From NCBI RefSeq assembly GCF_019704135.1, contig NZ_AP024355.1, positions 1,916,001-1,980,000 of the forward strand: a stretch of 64,000 bases of DNA, read 5' to 3'. The stretch comes from Desulfuromonas versatilis. GTDB taxonomy: Bacteria; Desulfobacterota; Desulfuromonadia; Desulfuromonadales; NIT-T3. The position numbers were made by a program, and so were the translations under genes. The stretch's first letter is position 1, and each line of letters starts with the position of its first letter. Shown piece after piece: positions 19,949 to 26,992 of this stretch. The notes beneath the pieces are model-generated. The model worked only from the letters and a program-made list of their open reading frames with translations, did no database searches and was not told the origin of the DNA.

Positions 19949-22300
19949 TCAACGGAAAAGCCCACGTTCCCAGTGGGTTACCCGCCATCCTTCGCCTTGC
20001 GAGCGGAACCTGAGGGTCCCCTCCCGGTCGGTTCGACACAGGGGAACCCCACGCTCCGCCACCTGGGATAGCACCTCGGGGTGGGGGAGCTGGTACGGGT
20101 TTCCGGCCCCGGCGGAAACAAACGCCCGGTGGGGGCGGAACCGGTCGAGGAGCAGTTCCGGGGTCGATCTGCGGCTGCCGTGATGAGGGAGCTTGAGCAG
20201 GGTGACCGGACCCTGGGGAGGGCTGGCGAGCAGCTCGGCGACCCCGGGCGCCTCGAGGTCGCCGGTGAGCAGGAACCCGTCCCGGCCCAGGGTGCCGTGC
20301 AAAACGATGGAGCGGTCATTGACGCTTCCCCGGGCAGGTACAAAGGCGGCAAGGGATCGATCGGGCTCCTGCTCGATCAGGGTCCAGCCCGGTGCAAGCC
20401 GCGCGGCGGGAATCTGGCGGCGGGCCAGCACCTCCTGCAGGCTTCGATCCAGTTCCCCCGGCGCCACCGGGGCCAGGAAGCGGGCCACCGGAAAATGCTC
20501 CAGCACATGCAGCAACCCCTTGCGATGGTCGGGATGGTCGTGGGTGAGAATGACCGCATCGAGGCTGCGAACTCCAAGGCGGCCGAGGGCCGGGGCGACC
20601 AGGCGTTGCCCCACATCGAAAAACTCACTGTAGAGTCCGCCCCCGTCAACCAGGTAGTGGGATTCTCCGTTTCGGGAAACCAGGATGGAGTCCCCCTGCC
20701 CGACGCTGAGGGCGGTGACCTGCAGGTCTGCCGCAGGGGGCAGGGGAAAAGCTGCCAACAGGGCGGCCGCAGCCAGCAGGGCGATCCGGGTTCTTCGTAA
20801 AGCACCGGGCCCGGCCGGGAGCAGCAGCACCCCGGAAACCAGGCCGATGGCCAACAACTGCCCGGGCGGCAGATACCAGATCCAGCCCTGCAGAAGGGGC
20901 AATTCGATCAGGGCCTGTACCCCGGCAAGGACGTACTGCAGCACCTGGGAGCAGGCGCGGAACAGCATCCCGGCGCCCCAGGGGAACCAGGGGAGCAGCA
21001 GGGCACCGGCCAGGCCGAGGGGAACGGCGAGAAACCCCACGGCGGGGATCGCCCAGAGATTGGTGATCAGGCCGGCGGGGGCGAGCATATGGAAGTTAAA
21101 CAGGACCAGGGGGGTGGTGGCCAAGGTTGCCGCGGTGGTGGAGGCAAACAGCATCGCCGGCCAGCGCAGGGGGCGCGGCAGCAGGGCCAGGCGGGTTGAC
21201 CAGCGCGGCACCAGGAGCAAAATCCCCAGCAGCCCGGCGAAGGAGAGCTGAAAGGCAGGCTGGTACAGGGCCAGGGGTTCGGCCACCAGGATCAGTAACG
21301 CTACGGTGGCAAACAGCCTTACCGGCTGGGTGCGGCGGGCAAAAAGCAGCAACAGGGCCACGGCCCCGGCCATTAACAGTGCCCGCCGGGTCGGCAGAGC
21401 GTTGCCGGTCAGGGCCAGGTAAGCGACCAGGAGCGGAAGCAGCAGAACCGGGAGAAGGCGCCGGGGTGGTGCCAAAATCAGCAGGGTTTCCGAGCGGCGG
21501 TAAAAGAAGCTGGCCACGGCGTAGAGCAGCGCGGCGACCATGCCCAGATGCAGGCCGGAGATGGCGAACAGGTGGGAGACGCCCCCCCTGGCCAGCAGTT
21601 CTCTTTGTTCGCTGGAGATGCCGCTCTTCTCGCCGATCACCAGGGCCTGGACCAACGGGGCATATCCCGGGCCGACGGCCGCCTCGATGTACGAGGCGAT
21701 CGTCCGGCGGGCATTTTCGAAGCTTGCCCGGCCGCCCTGGGGACGAGGGATCACCGCGAGGTCCAGGCCATGCCGGGCATGGGCGGTGGCGAAAACCCCC
21801 GAGTAAGCCAGGTGCCGGGGGAAATCGAACTCCCCGGGGGTGCCGAAAGCCCTGGGGGTGCGCAGCCGGGTGAGCAGGCGAACCCGGTCGCCGGACTCTG
21901 CCTGAAGGGGGCCCTCGTCAAGGTAGAGCCTGACCGTGCCGTGCACGGCCGCCTCCCGTCCGTCCTTGCCCACGCCGTGCGCCGCCAGGTCGAGAACCCG
22001 CCTTCCCGAAGGGCGGTCGGCGATGGAGAGGATGGTCGCATCCAGAAGTACCCGCTCCTCTCCGGCGAAATTCCGCACATGGGCCGGGTCGGCTGGCGGG
22101 GTCAGGTGCAGATGGTAGAGGGAAACGCCGAGCAGGCAGAAAAAGGCTGCCGCCGGAAGGGCCGCGACCGGACGCGAGCGAAGGGCGAAGAAGAAAAGCG
22201 CGCAGGCGAGGGCGCCCGGGGCAAACCAGGGGGAAGGGGGCAGCCAGGGGGCGGCTAGCAGGCCGCCAAGGTAGGCCAGCAGGTAACCGGAGAGCCCCAT
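19949..22300 (-). CDS. comEC: ComEC/Rec2-type DNA uptake channel
   Basis: 783 residues. Inner-membrane competence protein that carries single-stranded DNA into the cytoplasm. The N-terminus has hydrophobic segments and an OB-like DUF4131 region (about 60-190). The multi-pass Competence domain has HLFAISGLHLGMVAALL near residue 250. The C-terminal metallo-beta-lactamase domain has LSVGQGDSILV and ILTHDHPDHRKGL, so the metal-binding histidines are intact. Length and domain order are standard. The start lies 7 bp after the stop of the upstream lipoprotein gene, so coupling is likely. comEA is not nearby, so active transformation is not shown. Confidence 0.92.
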   Translation of the reverse strand: MGLSGYLLAYLGGLLAAPWLPPSPWFAPGALACALFFFALRSRPVAALPAAAFFCLLGVSLYHLHLTPPADPAHVRNFAGEERVLLDATILSIADRPSGRRVLDLAAHGVGKDGREAAVHGTVRLYLDEGPLQAESGDRVRLLTRLRTPRAFGTPGEFDFPRHLAYSGVFATAHARHGLDLAVIPRPQGGRASFENARRTIASYIEAAVGPGYAPLVQALVIGEKSGISSEQRELLARGGVSHLFAISGLHLGMVAALLYAVASFFYRRSETLLILAPPRRLLPVLLLPLLVAYLALTGNALPTRRALLMAGAVALLLLFARRTQPVRLFATVALLILVAEPLALYQPAFQLSFAGLLGILLLVPRWSTRLALLPRPLRWPAMLFASTTAATLATTPLVLFNFHMLAPAGLITNLWAIPAVGFLAVPLGLAGALLLPWFPWGAGMLFRACSQVLQYVLAGVQALIELPLLQGWIWYLPPGQLLAIGLVSGVLLLPAGPGALRRTRIALLAAAALLAAFPLPPAADLQVTALSVGQGDSILVSRNGESHYLVDGGGLYSEFFDVGQRLVAPALGRLGVRSLDAVILTHDHPDHRKGLLHVLEHFPVARFLAPVAPGELDRSLQEVLARRQIPAARLAPGWTLIEQEPDRSLAAFVPARGSVNDRSIVLHGTLGRDGFLLTGDLEAPGVAELLASPPQGPVTLLKLPHHGSRRSTPELLLDRFRPHRAFVSAGAGNPYQLPHPEVLSQVAERGVPLCRTDREGTLRFRSQGEGWRVTHWERGLFR

Positions 22301-22307
22301 GCCGGCA

Positions 22308-23447
22308 TCAGCGCGCCGGACCCAGGGCGGCGAGCAGGGCCAGCAGGCGGTTCATTTCCGCGATGGTCGGAGGGTCAGAGAGCTCCTGCAGCCCCGCCAG
22401 TCGCAGGTAGTTATCCGGCCTGGAGCCGTGCGGCTGCAGGGACAGACTGTCGAGCCCGGCCCGTGGCGGAAGGGTGATCTGCAGGGTATTGAGCCCTCTG
22501 GGCAGATAGAAATCGCCCACCTCGACCGCTCCCAGATAGGAGGGAAAATTCAGAGTAAATTCGAATCGCTCGTTCAGGCGGGCGGTCTGTTCGCTTAGCG
22601 CAGTCCCCCGCAGGGCAAGGGAGTAGACCCCGGCGGCAGGCACCTCGAAGGCGAAAAACACTTCGGCGGGCAGGTTGCCGGAGCGGATCCAGCGACCGCC
22701 GCTGGGTTCGCCCATGCGGCGGATGTCGGTGATCTCCACCCCGGAGAAGGGGCCCGCGGTTTCCGCTTCGATGATCAGCGGCAGGCCCGCCGGGGGGAGC
22801 GCGGGCTCCAGGTCGAGCAGGCGGGCCACGGTGACTGCCAGGTCTTCCCGGCCCAGGGCGGCGCCGGGGTTCCATCCTTGCAGAGGGGCGACGGGCCGCA
22901 GGTTGGGGGCCTGCAGTTCAAGGTAGTCGATGCCGCCGTTGGGTGGCAGCTCGACGATGATTTCCAGGGCGCCAGCGGGCAGGTCGACGGCGCCCAGCTC
23001 GACCGGTTCGAAGGCCTTGCCGCCATCGGCCTGGAAGCTGTGGCCGCCGATACTGATCTTGAACCCCGGTTGCAGCAGGGAAGTGCTCACCCGGTAGCGC
23101 CCGGCGATGGGAAGATGAAAATCAAGGTGAGCGGTGGTGGGGGTGGCAATGCCGCTCAGCCACCCCTCGCCGCTGAATTCGCCGAAGCTGGTGAAGTCCT
23201 TTGCGGATACCATGTCGGTGGGGCGGCGGGCCTGTTCGGCTTCGATTCGGTAGCGGCGGCGGCCCTCGAGTATCTCGAGGTAATCGGCATCCTGCGGCTC
23301 ATCGGGAAGGCCGAAGGTCCAGCCCATCCCGTCCACCAGGTTGATCATCCAGTCCCTCTGCAGGGGCACGGACTCCTCGGCGTGCAGGTTGCGGCTGCAA
23401 GCGAGAAGCAGAGTCAGGGCAAAGGTGCAATACAGGACGGATTTCAA
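22308..23447 (-). CDS. Lipoprotein with two tandem carbohydrate-binding-like domains
   Basis: 379 residues from a TTG start (23447) with GAGGAGG 6 bp upstream; the longer frame has no such site. From this start the protein begins MKSVLYCTFALTLLLAC, a signal peptide with lipobox LLAC (Cys17). Two beta-rich domains of about 110 residues follow (about 66-178 and 224-337). Each opens with IEAE and ends with a G-(I/L)-D-x-L-x-L-Q strand, with a central FxxPxAGxY strand. This suggests an internal duplication of a CBM6-like jelly roll. It is probably surface or periplasmic; the ligand is unknown. It is the first gene before comEC, with a 7-bp gap. Confidence 0.7.
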   Translation of the reverse strand: MKSVLYCTFALTLLLACSRNLHAEESVPLQRDWMINLVDGMGWTFGLPDEPQDADYLEILEGRRRYRIEAEQARRPTDMVSAKDFTSFGEFSGEGWLSGIATPTTAHLDFHLPIAGRYRVSTSLLQPGFKISIGGHSFQADGGKAFEPVELGAVDLPAGALEIIVELPPNGGIDYLELQAPNLRPVAPLQGWNPGAALGREDLAVTVARLLDLEPALPPAGLPLIIEAETAGPFSGVEITDIRRMGEPSGGRWIRSGNLPAEVFFAFEVPAAGVYSLALRGTALSEQTARLNERFEFTLNFPSYLGAVEVGDFYLPRGLNTLQITLPPRAGLDSLSLQPHGSRPDNYLRLAGLQELSDPPTIAEMNRLLALLAALGPAR

Positions 23448-23550
23448 GGAATGCCTCCTCGACAGATTTCCGACTTCGCCGCAGAACATAACACAGCCTG
23501 CCGAGGATGCCAATGTTTTGCGGGGCTTGGGGCAACTCCCGGGGCAAGGG

Positions 23551-23781
23551 TCAGGCCCCCTTTCCCGGGTCGCCGGGGCTGCCGAGGCTGGCCCTCCTGT
23601 GCAAGACCTGTGGGCTGTCGTGCTTGAGGTGCCTGCCGGGCTGGCCGTGAGGCAGGCTGCGGCGGTGGGTTTTTCCGGCGTCGGTCTTTTTACCTTGCGC
23701 TTTGGGGGCTCTTTTTACCGGATTCGGCAAGTGGCAGAAGCCCGCGTAGGCAAAGCCGATGAGCATGAGCAGTTCGAACAT
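23551..23781 (-). CDS. Possible small protein with hydrophobic N-terminus
   Basis: 76 residues, no family recognised. The case for a gene is a good ribosome site (GGGAGG, 6 bp before ATG) and a hydrophobic start MFELLMLIGFAYAGF that could be a signal anchor. The rest is basic and proline-rich (KRAPKAQGKKTDAGK), of low complexity, and may be spurious. It may be shorter if a frameshift or later stop is used. Treat as tentative. Confidence 0.35.
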   Translation of the reverse strand: MFELLMLIGFAYAGFCHLPNPVKRAPKAQGKKTDAGKTHRRSLPHGQPGRHLKHDSPQVLHRRASLGSPGDPGKGA

Positions 23782-23954
23782 GAAGCACCTCCCTGGTCAG
23801 TTGTTTAAACCCTACGGCAGGTGTGTGACAGAATGTGTCATGCAGGCGAGGGGCCTGAGCGTCTGGCTTTTTGACTGCCGTGGGTGTATAAAGAACCGCC
23901 CGCGACTCCCAGCGAGGAGGCGGGCCCGTGTAGGAATATTCCCGAGGTATGTCC

Positions 23955-25859
23955 ATGAACGTCATTGATATAAGCGGTCTGCAGAAAGCCTATGGAGCCA
24001 GAACTATCCTCGCCGATGTCAATATCGCCGTAGGCGAGGGGGAGAAGGTCGGCTTGATCGGCCGCAACGGCAGCGGCAAATCGACCCTGCTGCGCATCCT
24101 CGCCGGCCTGGAAGATGCCGACCGCGGCCAGATCATGCGCCAGCGCGGCCTCAAGGCCGAGTACCTGCCGCAGGAGCCGGTCCTTGATCCGGCCCTGTCG
24201 GTGCGGCAGATCCTGGAGGAGTGCCTGGTCGAGGCGCGGTGCCGTCTCGACCGCTATCAGCAGATCGCCGAGGCCCTGCAGGGCGCGGATCCGGCGCAGA
24301 CCGAGAGCCTGCTCGCCGAACAGCACGACATCCAGGGGTGGCTCGACCTGCACCGCGGCTGGAGTCTCGACCACCGGGTCACGGATATCTGCGGCAAGCT
24401 GGGCATCCATGATCTTTCCCAGCGGGCCGGTGAACTTTCCGGTGGGCAGGCCAAACGCGTGGCCCTGGCCGGCGTGCTGCTGCGCGAGCCGGATCTGCTG
24501 ATGCTCGATGAGCCAACCAACCACCTCGACGCCGACACCGTCGCCTGGCTCGAGGAGGCCCTGCTGCAGTACCCCGGGGCGGTAGTGCTGGTCACCCACG
24601 ACCGCTACTTTCTCGACCGGGTGGCGACCCGCATGTTCGAGCTCGAGCAGGGGACGATGGGCGTTTACCTCGGCGGCTACGGCGCCTATCTCGAGCAAAA
24701 GCAGATGGAGATGGAGCAGGAGGGGCGCACCCAGAGCCGGCTGGCCAACCTGCTGCGGCGCGAGGATGCCTGGCTGCATCGCGGCGCCAAGGCCCGCACC
24801 ACCAAGCAGAAGGCCCGCATCGACCGGGTCGACGAGCTGCGTCAGCAGCGCAAAACCGTCGGCAGCCGCGAGGTCGAACTGCAGTTCGGCATGGACCAGC
24901 GCCTCGGCGGCACCATCCTCGAGCTGCAGAAGGTGTCCCTCGGCTATCCCGACAAGCAACTCATCGCCGGGCTCGACCTGATCCTGCGCAAAGGGGAGCG
25001 GATCGGCATCCTCGGCCCCAACGGCAGCGGCAAGTCGACCCTGCTCAAGACCATTCTCGGCCAGCTCGAGCCGCTTGCCGGAGAAGTTGTGCTCGGCAAG
25101 AACACCCGCATCGGCTACATCGACCAGGACCGCAGCGGCCTCGACCCCGAGCTCTACGTCCACGAGACCCTCGGCGAGGGCGAATGGGTCACCGTCGCCG
25201 GCGAAAAACGGCACAAGATCGGCTACCTGGAGAGCTTTCTGTTCTCGGCCCAGGAGCAGCGCAAGCGCGTCTCCACCCTCTCCGGCGGCGAGCGGGCCCG
25301 CCTGCTGCTGGCCAAATTGATGCTCCAGGGGGCCAATCTGCTGATCCTCGACGAGCCGACCAACGACCTCGACATCCCCACCCTGCAGGTCCTCGAAGAG
25401 GCGCTGAACGACTACCCCGGCTGCCTGCTGGTGGTGACCCACGACCGTTACTTTCTCGACCGGGTTTCCACCGGGATTCTGCATTTCGAGGGAGACGGGA
25501 AGGTTGTGTTTTATGAAGGGAATTACGAAACCTTCTGCGCCCTCAAGGCCCAGCAGCTGCAGGAGCAGAAGGAGCAGCGCAAGGCCGAGGTGAAAAAGGC
25601 CGAACCCAAGGAGGCGCCTCCCAGGAAACGCGCCGGCCTGAGCTACAAGGAAAAACTCGAGCTCGAGCAGGTGGAGAAGGACATCGAAGCTCTCGAAGGG
25701 AAAAAGGCCGAGCTGGAGGGGCTGCTGGCCGATCCCTCGGGCATCGAAGGCGGCCCCCAGGGCATGGAAGCCGTCTCCCGTTCTTTTTCCGAGGTGGAAG
25801 AGCGGCTTATGGCGCTCATGGAGCGCTGGGAGGAGTTGGAGCTGAAGAAGGAAGGGTAG
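23955..25859 (+). CDS. ABC-F ATPase, Uup-like
   Basis: 634 residues. Soluble tandem-ATPase protein of the ABC-F family, which acts on ribosomes or DNA and not in transport. Two Walker A sites (GRNGSGKST, GPNGSGKST), two signatures (LSGGQAKRVALA, LSGGERARLLLA) and two Walker B sites (LMLDEPTNHLD, LILDEPTNDLD) are intact. The interdomain linker is arginine- and lysine-rich. The C-terminus has a Lys/Glu coiled coil (EKLELEQVEKDIEALEGKK), typical of Uup, whose tail binds nucleic acid. The start ATG at 23955 is chosen over 23949 because GAGG lies 7 bp upstream of it. No membrane partner is present. Confidence 0.92.
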   Translation: MNVIDISGLQKAYGARTILADVNIAVGEGEKVGLIGRNGSGKSTLLRILAGLEDADRGQIMRQRGLKAEYLPQEPVLDPALSVRQILEECLVEARCRLDRYQQIAEALQGADPAQTESLLAEQHDIQGWLDLHRGWSLDHRVTDICGKLGIHDLSQRAGELSGGQAKRVALAGVLLREPDLLMLDEPTNHLDADTVAWLEEALLQYPGAVVLVTHDRYFLDRVATRMFELEQGTMGVYLGGYGAYLEQKQMEMEQEGRTQSRLANLLRREDAWLHRGAKARTTKQKARIDRVDELRQQRKTVGSREVELQFGMDQRLGGTILELQKVSLGYPDKQLIAGLDLILRKGERIGILGPNGSGKSTLLKTILGQLEPLAGEVVLGKNTRIGYIDQDRSGLDPELYVHETLGEGEWVTVAGEKRHKIGYLESFLFSAQEQRKRVSTLSGGERARLLLAKLMLQGANLLILDEPTNDLDIPTLQVLEEALNDYPGCLLVVTHDRYFLDRVSTGILHFEGDGKVVFYEGNYETFCALKAQQLQEQKEQRKAEVKKAEPKEAPPRKRAGLSYKEKLELEQVEKDIEALEGKKAELEGLLADPSGIEGGPQGMEAVSRSFSEVEERLMALMERWEELELKKEG

Positions 25860-25987
25860 GGCCGCAACCTGCTCAAACCATAGCGTGACTTTCCCTGTCG
25901 TTCTTAGTATCCGGCTGGGCGACAGTTGGGTTCCAGGGTCCGAGGGGGAAGAGGACGGGAAAGCCGGATAGACAATATCAAGGCCGC

Positions 25988-26011
25988 CTAAAAAGGGGAC
26001 AGATTTATTTG
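25988..26011 (+). repeat. Left inverted end of the RAYT element
   Basis: 24 bp with core AAAAAGGGGACAGAT, repeated inverted at 26737-26760 with one mismatch. It lies 35 bp upstream of the transposase start codon. Confidence 0.85.
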
Positions 26012-26046
26012 TTGACACCCACCCTGCCTGCTGCCACTATCCAAAC

Positions 26047-26742
26047 ATGCCACGCTCAGCCCGCATAGCTCTTCCGAACTATCCCCATCACATCATCCAG
26101 AGGGGGCATAATCGTCAGGTGGTTTTTTCCGACCCCGACGATTTCCGCTATTACCTCGTCAACCTGGCCACATGGAAGGCCGCCCTTGACTGCAAGGTTT
26201 ATGGTTACTGCCTGATGACCAACCATGTCCATCTCATTGTCGATCCGGGAGATAATCCCGCCCACCTCGGCATGCTGATGAAGCGCCTGGCCGGTCGGCA
26301 GACCCGGTATGTCAATCGTCTGGAAGGTCGCAGCGGCACCTTGTGGGAGGGCCGCTACAGGTCGAGCCCCATCGAAAACGATGCCTACCTGCTGGCCTGC
26401 TGCCGTTACGTTGATCTGAATCCGGTGCAGGCCGGGGTGTGCGCTCAGCCCGCGGATTATCCCTGGTCGAGCGGAGCCGCCCATCTCGGTGGATCGTGCC
26501 CGGAATGGCTCGATCTCGCTCCGGCCTGGCTGGGGCTTGGGGAGACGGATGAGGAACGGGTGAGGCACTATCGCGACCTGTTGGCGAAGCCGGTCAACGA
26601 TGAAGAGCGCCAGGCCATTGTCGGCCCGGTAAAGAGGGGGCAATTGACCGGCGGAGACCGGTTTGTCGATGAGGTTGCTGAGCGACTTGGCAGGCGGGTG
26701 GAGTTGAGGGGGCAGGGGCGGCCGAGGAAAAGGGGAAAATAG
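26047..26742 (+). CDS. REP-associated tyrosine transposase (Y1, TnpA_REP)
   Basis: 231 residues. Single-strand DNA endonuclease of the HUH class, related to IS200/IS605 TnpA. The HUH motif reads MTNHVHLIV (about residues 57-65). The catalytic tyrosine region follows in GRQTRYVNRLEGRSGTLWEGRY, and the family segment CCRYVDLNPVQAG is present. The start MPRSARIALPNYPHHIIQRG is typical of RAYTs. The frame is intact, so activity is possible. The C-terminus is basic (GRPRKRGK) and runs into the right inverted end. RAYTs act on short palindromes; these are found here only as the element ends. Confidence 0.92.
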   Translation: MPRSARIALPNYPHHIIQRGHNRQVVFSDPDDFRYYLVNLATWKAALDCKVYGYCLMTNHVHLIVDPGDNPAHLGMLMKRLAGRQTRYVNRLEGRSGTLWEGRYRSSPIENDAYLLACCRYVDLNPVQAGVCAQPADYPWSSGAAHLGGSCPEWLDLAPAWLGLGETDEERVRHYRDLLAKPVNDEERQAIVGPVKRGQLTGGDRFVDEVAERLGRRVELRGQGRPRKRGK

Positions 26743-26760
26743 ATCTGTCCCCTTTTTAGG
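26737..26760 (-). repeat. Right inverted end of the RAYT element
   Basis: Reverse complement of the left end with one change. It includes the stop codon of the transposase gene. Confidence 0.85.
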
Positions 26761-26811
26761 GTCAGGCACCCCCGGTTAATAAATGGATCCTCTTTTGTCC
26801 AGATATGACCG

Positions 26812-26846
26812 TTGACAACAATCTGGTAAATCGTATACAGTATGCA
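26812..26846 (+). promoter_or_regulatory. acnB promoter with the same operator as icd
   Basis: TTGACA (26812-26817) is followed after 14 bp by CGTATAC-A-GTATGCA (26832-26846), matching 13 of 15 positions of the icd palindrome. The centre base and spacing agree within 1 bp with the icd promoter. TATACA at 26834-26839 is the likely -10. Confidence 0.7.
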
Positions 26847-26992
26847 ATGTTTTTCATCCGGAGCATTGGAATGACGGGCTTTTCCGCATGCAGGCTGCTA
26901 GCGGAAAGGCACGAGACGATTGGCAGGTTGGATCATTCGGGCGGCACGGCTGTCTTCCCGCTCAGGCCGCAATAATTTAATGGAGGAGAGAG

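Larger units (their letters stand above)
25988..26760 (+). mobile_element. RAYT (REP-associated Y1 transposase) element with inverted ends
   Basis: A single transposase gene is flanked by a 24-bp inverted repeat: left end 25988-26011, right end 26737-26760, matching at 23 of 24 positions (core AAAAAGGGGACAGAT). The right end overlaps the last codons of the transposase gene. No target duplication was found. The element ends 51 bp before the acnB -35 box. Confidence 0.8.

Noticed and set aside
23838-26018. Long minus-strand frame opposite the ABC-F gene
   Set aside because: A shadow frame; the plus strand has intact Walker and signature motifs.
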